This document shows positions 34,346 through 46,680 of a DNA stretch of 64,000 nucleotides, one piece after another; within the stretch, counting starts at the first letter, position 1, and each line of letters begins with the position of its first letter. Below the pieces are notes generated by a model, which was given only the letters and a program-made list of their open reading frames with translations, did not search any database and was not told the DNA's origin. The translations under genes and the position numbers were made by a program. Origin of the DNA: Lophius americanus (lineage: Eukaryota > Chordata > Actinopteri > Lophiiformes > Lophiidae); contig JBBDHG010000009.1 in the NCBI GenBank assembly GCA_037951165.1, positions 8,335,001-8,399,000 on the forward strand, written 5' to 3'.

Positions 34346-35338
34346 GATGGTCCTGACCTAAACAATATTGAGATCCTGTTGGGTAAATTAAGTGAGAACT
34401 AGGACAGGCAGCTTGGATTAAAAAGTGGTGCACCATTTCACTGAATGACACCAGGATGTTATGCATGTTTTATAGGAGGAGGATTACTAGGAGAATTGAT
34501 GCTCATGGGGGCATACCAATTACTGACTTTGTGAAATGGTGTACATTCCATTCCTGTCACCTTAATGTTCTCCATGTTTTTGGTGTTAAATCTCTTTGTT
34601 TTAGTTATAGATTTAACTTAATATTCACGGAATAAAATACAGATTTTAATTTTAATACAAAAACTACTAAGCAAGTTTACAGAAAACACAGTGGTGGGTT
34701 TTCAAATAAATTCTCTGTTATATTTGTGGACTCTTTCTGGTGAATTGCACATCAGCATTTAGAGTAGGACTTAAATTATTTTCGATCCATGACATATGTA
34801 GCTTAGTTTGCTTCCCCACATTTCTCACCAGGCAGTAAAAATCATACTTTCCTCTAAACCCATAAACAATTTAATCAATTCCTGCAGCTTAAAGAAAATG
34901 CAGAATGCAGTAATGTGAAATCCCCAAAAATGTGACAGATTATTCAAATATAATATAGAAGAATGCTTTTTAAAACTTCATTTGATGTAACTATCCAATT
35001 AAAATTAAAGAATATCTTATTTCTTACAGTCCTGCCAAATAAAGGCACCAATACAACTTGGCATTTCAGTGCTCTTTCTTTCTGGTGTTGAAAAAGTACA
35101 ACGTAGTGTAATAAATTTCTCTGTGCAGTCTCCAACACCCTGTGGCTTAAAAGTAACAGCAGAGGATTTTAAAAGGACATTGACAAAGAGACAATTTAAA
35201 CTTGTCCAATACCAATTGCAATTGTTAGGGTCTGTATCAGCCCTGAGATCAAACAAGTGAATTGGTTTGGTGCATCTCAAGCCCGAGATGATCTCTGTCC
35301 TTTTCATTTCAGAGCCATGTATTGCAGTTTCATCTGAT
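34346..35338. other. tmem60 3' flank
   Basis: This region lies downstream of tmem60 on the minus strand and probably includes its 3' UTR in the right part. A short piece near 34345-34400 could be a DNA-transposon scrap but is not assignable. Confidence 0.35.
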
Positions 35339-35743
35339 TCAGTCCCTTCTGAAGTGAAATACACTGTGTCCAAGCTCAACCAGTGCCCCACCCAGCAACA
35401 CCCAAAGAGGGACACAGACCACACAGACCCATATATCAATGAGCCTCTCCAGGCGAGAGCATAGTGTCAAACAGAAGGCCAGTTTCAGCAATAGAGCTAT
35501 CAAGTACCACATCCTCCTCTTCAGGCTCTGCTCACCATCCCTAGGGTCAAAGTCCGTCTTACAGCGTCCTGCCATCTTTACAATCAGCATGAGGATGAGG
35601 ATGGTGTCAAAGGTCAAGACAGGAAGAAAGATTAAAAACCAGTTCCAGTTGATCTTGGAGTCCAGTTTGAGGACAAGCATGATGAGGAAGATCAGGGCAA
35701 AGATCCAGGAGAGGAGCACCCGCTGGGCCAAAGACATCTTCAT
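35339..35743 (-). CDS. tmem60: Transmembrane protein 60
   Basis: A single uninterrupted 134-residue frame opens with MKMSLAQRVLL. It has the same length and layout as human TMEM60 (133 aa), including LIMLVLKLD, NWFLIF, FDTIL, LIVKMAGRCK, FDPR, WYLIA and LLKLAFCLTLC. Four hydrophobic segments lie at about residues 8-25, 34-54, 78-97 and 104-124, so it is an integral membrane protein of unknown function. It ends FHFRRD. A strong acceptor (tttgtgtcag) sits just upstream on the minus strand near 35757, consistent with an untranslated first exon. It converges on rsbn1l as in human 7q11. Confidence 0.95.
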   Translation of the reverse strand: MKMSLAQRVLLSWIFALIFLIMLVLKLDSKINWNWFLIFLPVLTFDTILILMLIVKMAGRCKTDFDPRDGEQSLKRRMWYLIALLLKLAFCLTLCSRLERLIDIWVCVVCVPLWVLLGGALVELGHSVFHFRRD

Positions 35744-36800
35744 CGGCGGAGGACTGACACAAAGACCGTATCACCCACACCAAGAGACTAAGGACTACAT
35801 CCAAGGTGTTAGACCCTTTCAGTGACCTGGAAGTACACGAAATAAATATATAAATGCAGAAACAACACAACAAACTCATGCACATGTGACTAGTGTAATT
35901 TTCAATTCTGCCCAGACATTAATACCGTTGCTAGAGTCAAAAGCGTTGAGTAATATTTTCGTTGCTGTCTGTACTTAAAACAGACATAAAAATACTCCGA
36001 TGATGCTAACGTGATTAATAGATAACCTAAAAAACATAATCATTGTCCAAAAAATATGTTACCAGGCTCGCCAGATGATTGAACTCGATTGAAAGATATA
36101 CTTTCGCAAACAAGATAAACGGCAACATTTACATACAAACCAGTTAGTCTTAACAGCAAAGCAGCCCAATCTCTCAAAGTAGTTAGCTTTTAGCTGCTCT
36201 AGGCTGGACTTCCGCTTGAAGCTTCGAGTAGTTCAACAAAGTTTCCGGTCGATCTTTACAAAACAAAGGCATGTTTTAAAACAGGAAATGTAGTCCGTCA
36301 ATGACTGCACGGATTCCGGTGCCGTTTTCAAAACAAAAGCTAATGTATTTTATCTCAATAGGTTACTGCACAGCTGAATGTAGTATAGATTTAATATTTC
36401 CCCCTCGGTAGCTTTCCTGAAAATTTTTGTTGTTCAGCAACATGTTGGATATTTGTAAAATAAAGTAAAAATCTCAATGTGCATTTGCTCTCTTTTCTAT
36501 GATGGTCTACCAATAATAGTATCATAGTGATTGGTTGATGAACCTATAAAATGTTATCGGTGGACTTTGTGTTCAGATGAAGAATTAACTTTAATCTAAA
36601 AATCCAACTGTATTGAATCTTGTGTAAATTTCCTGAGGGGAGGTTTGGTTGCTGGTATTTTCGGGGACAATTTTGGCCCTCTAAAAGCAGTATCTATAAA
36701 ATCCTGGGTACGTTAGAACTATATGGTTGCTCATATATATATATACCATTGATAATAAATCAGATGTCTAACATATCATCCATTTTTTTTGATACTATTC
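35744..36800 (-). other. tmem60 5' side: leader intron and promoter area
   Basis: The 5' untranslated exon and promoter of tmem60 should be here, probably around 36100-36320 where the sequence is less AT-rich ('ctggacttccgcttgaagct'). The exact exon cannot be fixed by eye. No other gene is seen. Confidence 0.35.
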
Positions 36801-37962
36801 AAATTTATTTTTTACTGGACTAGTATAACAAATTAATACAAAGTACCACTTCGCAGACATCATTGATTGTCGAAAAAAAGTAGAGTACAAAATGCTTGAG
36901 GTAAAACATTGGTGTGAAAAAGATTCCATTAAAAAGCCCTTTTAAAATTCATTTTAAGGTATAAGCACACATTACACTATCTAGCAGTCCTAAAAAACAA
37001 AACAATGTACTTGTATTTACAAAGTGGTGTTGGTGAAAATACAGTGAGCGGAACCACATTCAGCCATAATGAAGATGACTTTGTCAGATGTAAACAATAG
37101 ATACATATTCCTCAATCTCCTGCTTTACAAGGCTTAGACAGAAGAGCAAATTTGGTCACAAGATGAGAGTTTAGCATTAAAAGTCTATGACTGACACTGT
37201 CAATAAAAGAAAGTTCAACAGTCCACGTTTTAGATAAATGTTTTACAGAATGAGACCAAAAGGACTCATTACTGTGTTACTGGCAAATGACAAAGTGTAC
37301 ACAGAAAATATAAAACTGTTATGCTGTTCAAAATACACATATGCAAAACAAAAACACAATTTATACGTTAAGCCATTGTCTTTTCTCTGTAAATGGTGGT
37401 TTCAAAAGCATCCCATTGTGAAAAATCTCTAATTTTGGTTGTTTTTTGAAAATATGGATTTCATTTGAATTTACGTTGACTTTACTGTTTATTTGTGAGA
37501 TTTGACAAAAATTTTGGACACAAAATGATGTCTGTCGTAAAAAATAAGTTAAATTAAGGTTTGTTTACAGAGGCAATGCTTGTTAATAGGATACATTAAC
37601 AGCTATTGAAGTTTGGTTACTGGTTTCCATGGGACTTGATTTCAATAAGAAAAAATAGATTATCACTACACCCATCCTTGTCTGATATTGTAGGATCGAA
37701 AGCTTGGATGAAGTCACAACATCTGTGTCCTCAAGTTGACAATCTTCTAAAAATATTTGAGTTATTTACTAATGTTCCAGCAGGATTTGCTTTGCATTCA
37801 GTTTTGACCAGTGTGAGGTTGCTGCTCACCAGTGAACTTGGGAAAGAACTTGTACTCGTCATGGAAAATCATCATACTCCAGTATGAAAGGAAGATGTTG
37901 CCATTCAATGAAATTAGTTCTAGAATACCTCCCACCCAATATTACCAAATGGGCGGTGGGGG
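36801..37962 (-). other. Probable prr5 3' UTR
   Basis: This lies directly downstream of the prr5 stop on the minus strand. It is AT-rich and has several TTTATT words (AATAAA on the minus strand), for example near 36806, but the true end is not determinable. No coding sequence is supported. Confidence 0.4.
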
Positions 37963-40650
37963 CTAAACAGTACTCTGCCTATTCTCGCGACCGTACCCAA
38001 TAGCCTCTGAGGAGTGAGGTGGGAAATCAATAACTATCCCATCTGAGTCTGAGTCTGCTGACTCTAGCACTTGTCCAATTATGGTTTCCGGGCTAGAAGA
38101 TTCACTAGGTGGCGTGGAGGACGCGCCTTTACTGATGTCAGTCATTGTTGTTGTAGCCTCGGTGCCGTGGAGCGCACTTGAGGAATGGAAGGGAAGGATA
38201 GATGGAGACAGAGGAAATACCATGCCACTCGCTCCTGCTTGAACAATACCTGTCAATGAGATTGTATAGGATTATTGTTAATACTGGAACATTTCTTTTT
38301 TTTTTAAGGAAAACAAAATGAGAAATTTTGATATATGCCCTACCATTAAACTGAGAGCCCACACACAACCTGTTTGAGGACGGACCAGAAAGTTCAGGTT
38401 CTAAGGCAAGGTCAGCGTAGGCCAGTCCCTTTTCCTGGAAGCAAGATGAAATCTCACAGGCTGAGTGGCGACGAATTCCTCCACTGCCAGAAGAGCTAGC
38501 GTCTGGGTCATATTCAGCCACCGGGGTCAGCAACAGAGGGATATTGTAGCTTTTTGAACGTACCACAGTGTTTTTGGATGCTTGATCTGAGGACTTAGGC
38601 CATGATGAACACTTCTCTAAAAGACATAGGAAAAAGTAGGAAAATGTGTTGATAATATAATATATCTCTTCAGACCCATGTCGATATTACTCTGCATCTA
38701 GACCTGTGCGCACACTGTCTTACCCAGGACGCAGCAATGGGTTTCAGCACCATCTCCAGAGTAAAGCCCGTGAGTGCCCAAGTAGGGCGACACCACTTTT
38801 TGAACCAGACACTCAAGCTTCTGGTAGTCTTCATTCACACCCCGTGACTCATGGACCCCCTAATTGCCAACAAAGATAGAAAGTGTGTTGTTTTGAACTA
38901 GTTGTTGGAATAAACAGAAACAAAGACACCAAAAATTAGGTGCTAACCAGATGTGTCACCTTATTGCACTTAGAATAAATAAAAAAATGATCATATGGAA
39001 AGCTTAAAAATATGATTGGGAAAGTTTTGCCTTGTTGGAAGCAGAAAGAATGACCAAATAGCCATTTGATGCTTGTATGCCTACCTGTAGAATAAGCAGC
39101 ATCTGTGTAACAGAAGGGGGCACACGGGCACGAGGTCGAGACAGGGCATCCTCTAACTTTACGCTCAGGGCTATTGTGTTCCTGAAGTGAAGCAGAGCAA
39201 GCTGTCGGACAGACGGCTCCTTACCCTGCAAATAAAAGGAAACAGAAAACACCTGAGATGGGCAACAATAATCATCATGTATTTTGGTTTCAAAAAAACA
39301 TTGATGCTGTGGGCAACAAAGATGATACCAGCGGACTCTTGAGATTGATGTGTACCTGAACCGGATGGAAGATGGCTTGCAGCATTGAGAGAACATCACA
39401 AAAGAAGAAGTCCCAGGTCTCTGCCAGAGAGTCGAGTAACTTCTGGCCTGTATCAATCACACAGAGAAATAGACAGTTCATTAAAGCTTAACTTTTTGGC
39501 ATGGAGCTCTACAAAAGATATTTAGAGCGTTCATGCTATCAATCATACCTTCGTAGAACCTTATTTTGTCCCGGAGAATGACCATGCCTTTTGTGAGTAA
39601 CTGATTCTGTGAAATAGAGTGAAAAGATGCCACAAAATAACGATTATGAAGATGCCATCTCTCCTCTGTGTTTCATGCTGAGTGAATTCTTCAGGTGTGA
39701 TGTCTGCAAGAATAAATCTAATATATGTGTGGCTTTCATACACCTGCATGATGAATATTACCTGGAGGTATTCTGTGAAAAAAGACCCCAGTTCAGTCTT
39801 CAACAAATGCCTGTGGAAACAGATAATCAAAAGATGGATCAGGTTCCATCAATTATTCTTTTCCTTTTGTTTCTATTTTTATTTTCTCATTTCTGTGTCA
39901 AATATTTTTCCAGTGTTCCTGCATGTAATTATATATTGCTATATTGCTTTCATTACATGAAACGGAACCATAGACATAAACTGATATACCCTGAGTCCTA
40001 TTTCCCTGCATTATAATCAAGTTTCCTGTGCAGACGAGGACTTGTGTGCAAACCACCTCATGGCTTTTCTGTACATGAACACATGTTTGCTGTAGTGTAA
40101 TGGGGGCGGATGTGATTGAAGTAATGGGTCTGGTTTGCAAAGATAATGAGATATCTGGCACAAGCACAAGACTCCTCTGACCGGCATACAAAACTCGATG
40201 ACGAAAACAAACTAATTGACAGAAAAGGGTGCGCAATAAATATAACTCATTACTAAATGAAATCAGCAAAATTAAATACGTTGTTTTCTCTTTTTTCTCT
40301 ACGATCTGGAAATGTTTGTGTCTGTTTGATGGCTGTCAAACCTTACCTGACACCTTCATTGAGGACGAAAAGCTCGTTATCTGCCAAACCTTTCCTCTGG
40401 AAAATTGCGATGACAGCATTGTGAATGCTGCAACATAACACATACAAACTGGTTAACATTATGGTTCATAATGTATTTTAAAAGCTAAATTATCCACATC
40501 TTGAATGTATTTGGAGTACCTGTTCCAGGTGGCATTAGCTCCTGCCCTTTTCTGCTTCTCTCCCCTGTCCTCTGGTGAATTTTTCTCACTCTTCCCGAGT
40601 TCACTCAGACTGGGAGAGCTCATCAACTTCAGTCGGTGCAGAGTCCTCAT
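37963..40650 (-). CDS. prr5: Proline-rich protein 5 (Protor-1), mTORC2 subunit, nine exons
   Basis: Minus-strand coding exons: 40650-40520, 40427-40347, 39810-39762, 39606-39549, 39447-39356, 39225-39085, 38859-38724, 38616-38344 and 38249-37963. The phases join to 415 aa; human PRR5 is about 388. The protein starts MRTLHRLKLMSSPSLSELGK as in PRR5. The HbrB/Protor region follows: AIFQRKGLADNELFVLNEG, LLKTELGSFFTEYLQ, GQKLLDSLAETWDFFF, LQAIFHPVQGKEPSVRQLAL. PRR5-specific blocks are VVRSKSYNIPLL, IRRHSACEIS, VLESADSDSDGIVIDF and the C-terminus GRENRQSTV. Protor-1 binds Rictor within mTOR complex 2. These blocks exclude the paralogue PRR5L. An in-frame upstream exon could lengthen the N-terminus. 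Confidence 0.95.
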
Positions 40651-41856
40651 TAGAGAGATGTGGAGGAAGTGGAGAGAAACAGAGTATGCACTGAGTATTG
40701 AAAAAGGTAGAAAGAAGGTCAGGCTGTGAGCTGACCCACAGAGCCGAAGAATTACAAGCAGAGAGCTAGAGGGGAGAGGGGAACATAAGCAGTGTGAGTC
40801 TGAGAGATAGCCAGCACAAAGGGAAAAAACATATGACAATAGGAAGAGTGGCAGGTGAAGGGGAAGAAGAGAAATAGGACAGAAAAATGCATTGTAAGAG
40901 TGGGTCAGCACGTTTGAGCGCAGGATGGGTGGAGCCAAGCAGGGAGGAGGGCCACCGTGCTGCCTCAGGTCTCGTAAGAGGAGAAGACTATAGCACATGC
41001 AAATACATACTCTTCCTCCCACTCTGCTTCTCTTTCAGTACAAAACAACCATTGATGACAGAATGCAGTGTAGGCAGACAAAACCAGAGACTTTGTTGTG
41101 TTTGTCATTGTACACGGAGGAGGTGGATGTGGAAGTCATCTGGCTCATTGACAACAACAGGGATAGGAAGTGCTGACACAATGTAGGACAATAGAGTAGG
41201 TATTCCTGCTTTACCATCTTCAGCACATTGGTGCAGGACTACAAAAGTGGAGAGCAATGCTGTGTGACGTAAGAGTTTTGAAGCTGATGCTGATGTCAAT
41301 ATTATTTTATTTAAACATCCAATTTCTCCTCTTTTTACATCCAACTTAACTAACTTTACCATCAGAAAAAATTGTCTTTTAAATAAACTCAATTTGACAT
41401 TCTCTTTAGTGAGTTCTAAAGTCTTATTTACATATCTTACATTTCACTTTTACATCAGAAGTGAGTGGAGTTAGCAATGTCCGGCTATTTTAATTTATAC
41501 CAACCTATCTGCTGCTACCTGTCCTTTGGACAAAATATGTTAAACTATCTCAAATATACCTCTTACATGTATGTACTGTCATTTTGTCCTTATATGCCAG
41601 CATACATACCCAAATGTATATACTAATATACAAGATCAGCCATAACATCATAAACATCTGCCATTGTTTAGGTCTCTCAGTATCTTGATGTAACAATGTG
41701 TGTTACAAGCAAAGCTAAAGGGCTTAATGTAATATTTTCAGGGGGGATATAGTGGGGGGGGATTTTCTCAATGCTAATCAATATTTTATGTATTTTCCAA
41801 AATGAATATTTTATTAATAATACTCTTGATATATTATTTCAGAAATTGAGCTTCAC
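40651..41856 (-). other. prr5 intron between the optional upstream exon and exon 1
   Basis: A minus-strand acceptor (caatactcag) at about 40691-40700 would start an exon at 40690 that runs in frame into the Met at 40650. The rest is intron or 5' UTR without recognised features. Confidence 0.45.
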
Positions 41857-41987
41857 CTCCTTATCGGATGCTCACTACCACTGTCCACGTCTGGGCTTGG
41901 TGGAGGAGCAGAGAAGGTGCTGAAATTGAGTGACAGGGGTCGGGAGGAAGGCCGGGAGGCATGCCTCCGCCGGAGTCCATCAAGCAT
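41857..41987 (-). CDS. prr5: Candidate upstream coding exon of prr5
   Basis: A minus-strand exon is bounded by an acceptor (ctcattttcag) directly before ATG and a donor (AGGAG|GTGAAG). It encodes MLDGLRRRHASRPSSRPLS then NFSTFSAPPSPDVDSGSEH. It leaves two bases, which the exon start at 40690 completes as AGT; the frame then runs AYSVSLHFLHISL into MRTLHRL. The extended protein would have 472 aa. I cannot recall a matching PRR5 isoform, so this may be an alternative first coding exon or partly 5' UTR. Without splicing it stops at once after the donor. Confidence 0.5.
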
Positions 41988-43700
41988 CTGAAAATGAGAG
42001 AAGATGGTTAAACTTTGCAAAAACTCATAGGAGGAACTGCAGGAAAAGCATCAGTGAAAATTAAGCATTTTACTACTCACCATGGCTGAAATAAGAAACA
42101 CTTAAACACACAGATAACACTGTATTCAGTTATTTCATCATTTTGGAAGAGTGTTTTGCAATCACAGTTCAACCTACGCCCCAATCTTACCACAGTCACA
42201 CACACACACACATGCACACACACACAAACATTACATCAGCGACCAAAAGGGAAATGCATGTTTGAGCATGTACAATATTATGTGCAAGAACTATTCCTGT
42301 AACAATTATTATCTCTAGTGGGCGTTTTCTTTCCTTGTAACTTTATTTAAAAAAACTTACCAGAGTAACAACCATTTGACAATATAAATTCAATTCATTC
42401 ATGAAATCAATCATGCACTATTAATTTCCAAATAAAACAGCGTATCCAAAAATCAAATCAAATAATAAACAGAACAGTGGTCCAGCATACCTGAGTCTAC
42501 AGCTCTGAGTAAATTGTTTGGTTAAAGAAATCAAGCTATCGTCCTTACTTTCCTTTTTTTTCCTGTGTCATAACTCCAATCGAATATCAGTATATTGATT
42601 TGGGAGATGAGTGAGAGTGCTTTTCAGATATCCAATTTGGAAACATTTAGTAATATTACACTTGAAAAACAAATATTCCAGCGTTACATGTTGGAGTCAG
42701 AATACATGCATGTTGTTTTTTTCTCAGAAACATTATGTATTGTTGTTTCCAGTTTAGACCGGTTAATAATTGAAGTTAAAATAGAATTGCTGAAGATAAT
42801 ATCTCATTAATTGCATTTCTATTTAGAATTTTTTATTCCCAATTTATTATAGTGAAATTAGTTTTGGAATAATGTATGAGCCCCATTTGAAAAGATTTCA
42901 GATTTTTTTAATATTACTTTGAAATTGCATGTATAAACCTCATTTGAAATGTAGCATATAAGCATTAATTACAGGTTTGTTGATTAATAAACCAGACCCT
43001 GGAGGCACGGAACTGCATTGTTTTTAGTATTTATTAAGACATTTCCTCTACCGAAATTTTTTTTGCACTGATCAGGGGGTACTTTGCTGGAAAAAACTAC
43101 ATTAATTTGAAAACAATTGCCCGACAGTGGCATAATAGCAGTATTTCTGGGTGTCTCCTCATAGAAACATAGTGTACGTGGTATAGCTCCACCTGCTGGT
43201 CAGAGGGGGAACAACCGTCTGGACTGTCACTCCTCAGACAAAGACACAACACGAACCGCCTTCCCTACCACCCTGCGTGTCAATGATAAATTGGGTGACT
43301 GGTGTGATTCCACTGGGCCTGGTTTTCAATTACATTAAAGTATGATCACATCTGAGAGAGAGACCACGCTGTCTGCCCGACATGCAAATGCCACGCCATT
43401 CTGGGCATTTCTGTTTTTGTTCACCCCTCCTCCTTCTGAGGGGCGACTACAGTCGATCGATGCCACTAGTATTTTCTACTAGTACATGTTTCTCCTGCTT
43501 TTCCGCCCCTGTGAGGGGTAATCGACGCGAGATAGCCAGTCAATCGTTGCAGACACGCGATCAACAGTCCATCCTACAGTGGAACATTTGGCAGCCGTGC
43601 GTACGTGGAGGTTTCGATTTTTCAACTTGAGAGAAGGTATCAAAGTCTGGCAATGTAAGCAACGCGAGTGTCTTATGAAAACCAGCAGGCTGACATAACA
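41988..43700. other. Upstream flank of prr5
   Basis: Mostly AT-rich and without genes; the (CA)n run listed separately lies inside it. An octamer word ATGCAAAT occurs at about 43383. From 43180 on, GC content rises. Confidence 0.35.
42193..42230. repeat. (CA)n microsatellite
   Basis: Imperfect run of CA dinucleotides, interrupted by 'tg', in 'cacacacacacacatgcaca'. Confidence 0.9.
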
Positions 43701-43739
43701 CATCACTGAGTCAACCTATGTGTAAAAACTGTATCATGA

Positions 43740-44120
43740 TGGCCACAAAGTTGCCGTGTGTCATGCGCCTCAGCCAGCCAGAAGCACACATCCACCATAG
43801 CTCACCCTGCCGCGCTGCTCCTAATTGGAGGAGAGGATCATGTAGGGCTGATGAGAGGTGCTCGTGTGTCCGGGATCATCAGCGGCTGGCTCCTCTCTGG
43901 TTTCCGCACCCACACGGGCATCAGGCTTGAGGCGGATGAGGAGGCGTACGACCTGCGGTGTGGTGGTGGCGGAGGTAGAGGAGGGCTCATTCATGAAGCT
44001 CGCACCGCCTCTCCTCTCCTCTCGCGCGCTTTCCGGCTCGACCCCGCTTTGTTTTGACGAGATGCGAAGCGGACCTGGCCGCGGCCACGACCGACACGTG
44101 TGCGCGCATTGTATGCAAAA
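43740..44120. promoter_or_regulatory. CpG-rich patch, candidate promoter between prr5 and rad52
   Basis: This is one of the few CG-dense stretches of the window, with 'gcgcctcagcc', 'aggcggatgaggaggcgtac', 'ctctcgcgcgctttccggc' and 'cctggccgcggccacgac'. Open frames in it run on both strands with no motif. The position about 2 kb upstream of the first prr5 exon suggests a CpG-island promoter for prr5. This is inference only. Confidence 0.4.
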
Positions 44121-45245
44121 TAGCGTTTTTACTTAAGAGTAAAACAGAGATTGGGTTATGGAGTGACCTGTATGCACCAAATGTTTCTGTTAATGCATCA
44201 GGTATTAACAGATGCAGTGGGCCTGTCTCACCCCAAACACCAGCCCGGTGCACATTAAGACCATTCAGCTACTGTATTTAAACTATCATACAAGAGGGGA
44301 ACACTCAGGTGTGAAGACAATAGATGCTAAAGGAGCCGTTTGCTTTTGCCCTCGTTTTGCATGTGGGTCCATAAACAGAGTGGGAGGCAATCATCGCATA
44401 GTTGTCAGACCGGACCCCAAGCTATGCCATTTTACACTGCGGCTGTTTTACCATCTGTCAACGTAGGCGCGGCCTTTTTGCTGATAATCCTCCATTTCCG
44501 TTGGCTGTGATGTAAATAAATGGTCCGTGGAGGATAAAACCCCAGTGGTATATAAAATCACGCAAGAAGAACGTTTGTATACAATAGGATGCACCTCATT
44601 TGCATCCTTAACATAAACGTTTGTTTGCCTATAGCTGTCCTTACAGCCATATAAATGTAGTGAATATTGATGTTTGAAAGAGGAGAGATTAATCATCACA
44701 TCATGGTCCGAAAAACAGGAAAGTTTCTTTTACCTTTCATTCAGTCTCTGACCACTTTTTACAATTTATTGTACATGTGACAAAGACAGTTCTGGAATAA
44801 CCCCAGTATTGAATCAAGAACGGAAAGAAATTAACCATAAATGCCCATCTTTTTGATTTGATCCCTTAAATTAAAATATTTGCAACATTAACATTAGAAA
44901 TTAACAAGGATTTTCAGACAATCTCAGATAAGAGAAAGCAGAAAAAAAATCTTGGTTAACATCTTCATTCAATCTTCTTGTCCTAAAATGCTGTATCTAG
45001 ATATTTTGATGTATAAAAATCGTTTTGATTTCATTAAATTACTTTAATTTAAAAGGGATTTTAAAAAATGGAGTGCTATCAGTTACATGAGGATTAAACA
45101 ATATTTTAAATTCATTACCACTATTAATAATTTAATAGTAATAATTAATTATTTAATTATTTTTTAAATAAATTATTAATTTATGAATTAATCAGGACAA
45201 TAATATAATGTATATATCTGTATTTATATAATTTAATTGAACTTG
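44121..45245. other. Intergenic
   Basis: The sequence becomes AT-rich after 44700, with (TAAT)-type low complexity around 45100-45235 just before the LINE. No gene is seen. Confidence 0.4.
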
Positions 45246-45249
45246 AGTG

Positions 45250-46680
45250 GAATTTGGACAAGTGTTTGGACTTTATGTGCCTTACAGAAACCTGGCAACA
45301 ACCAGATTTTTCTCTTTCCTGAATGAGACCTCCAGCTGGCTACTGTTACCTCCAGAAAGTCTGCACCACTGGTCTTGGTGGAGGTCTGTCTGTCATCTAC
45401 CGCAGTGATTTGGACTTGTCTCCACTGCCCTTGCCTGAGATCTGCCTCCAGCATCTTCTTTCTGCAAACTTTGTATCATCTAATGACCCAGCGGATTTCT
45501 ACAATAACTCCCAGAGTAGTATCCTGGATCATCACCCAACTGCAAAAACTACAACAGTCACCTTATCCCACTCAGTCCCCTGGTTCAACAGCGAGCTACA
45601 GAAAATGAAAGCAGCTGGGCGTGTCCTTTAGCAGCATTACAAGGTTTCAGGTCTCACTGTCCACAAGCTAGCCTTTCAGGAACACCAAAAGGCCTACTCA
45701 AAGTTGCTTAGAGAGGCTCGGTCACTGTACTACTCAAACATTATCAAAACCAGTCATGGAAATCTAAGCAACTGTTTTATACTATCAATCATCTTCTTAG
45801 ACCACAAACTCCCCAACTTACAGAAATTACAGAAGAGCACTGTAATAATTTCACGGCTTTCTTCAAATCGAAAATTGACTCAATCTGTTCTGTCCTTTCT
45901 GCTTCCTCCACTCTACATATCTAGTCTGCTTACTCACAGTTTGAGATCTCCCAGCCTCTGAAGTGTCTCCCAGAAATCTCACAGCAGGAGGTTGAGGTTA
46001 TAATCAGGACGATGAAACCCTCGACCCCTTTCTTAAAGCCCTAGTGAAAACTAACATCTCCTCTATCAGTCCCCTGATCACCGCTGTAATAAACCAATCC
46101 CTCCAGGGTGGCTTTGTTCCATCTACCCTAAAAGAAGCCATAATCAGACCACTCCTCAAAAAACCCACTTTCGATCCAGAAGTTTTTGCAAATTACAGGC
46201 CCATTTCCAAACTCCCATTCCTCTCCAAAATACTGGAAAAAGTAGTTGCTGCCCACCTCCAGGACCACCTCAAATACAACAACCTCATTGAAACCTTTCA
46301 GTCTGGTTTCCGCTCCGCCCACAGCACAGAAACAGTTCTGCTTAGAGTCACAAATGAACTACGGATGGCAGCAGATGCTGGTTCACCAGAAAGGTCTAGA
46401 CGAGGCTTTCTGATCTGCTGCCCCTTGTCTGTGGAATGCCTCCCTGACCATCTGCGGGCTCCAAAGACGACTGAGACTTTTAAAAAAGTACTTAAAAGTT
46501 TCATTTTCAGCAGAACCTATAAATTTTAATAAACATTGCTGCTTTTTGGTCATATTTTTATATAATTATTATTATATTTTTTATTGATGCTTTTATCTGC
46601 TTTTACCTTGTAGCACTTTGAGATTTGATCCAAATGTAAAGTGCGTTATAAATTAAATGTATTTTTATTATTATTATTAC
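45250..46680 (+). mobile_element. L2-like LINE, second copy, internally deleted
   Basis: This copy is highly similar to 17212-19934. It begins inside the endonuclease region (ETWQQPDF, then [19 protein letters not shown]), then has a stretch like VPWFNSELQKMKAAGR absent from the first copy. Reverse-transcriptase blocks [20 protein letters not shown] and [16 protein letters not shown] follow. From about 46385 it jumps to the C-terminal CPLSVECLPDHL region and the tail 'aaatgtaaagtgcgttata' plus (ATT)n. The central YADD region is deleted, so it is inactive. Confidence 0.8.

Noticed and set aside
35017..35885. Additional frames overlapping tmem60 on both strands
   Set aside because: They are shadows of the conserved 134-residue tmem60 frame.
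40651..41022. Long open extension upstream of prr5 Met in the same frame, up to 41022
   Set aside because: Only the part from 40690 is likely exonic, because a good acceptor lies there; the residues further upstream look like intron read-through.
43718..44253. Arg/Ala-rich open frames in the CpG-rich patch
   Set aside because: Frames are open in several registers on both strands, as expected from GC-rich DNA without stops; no conserved motif.
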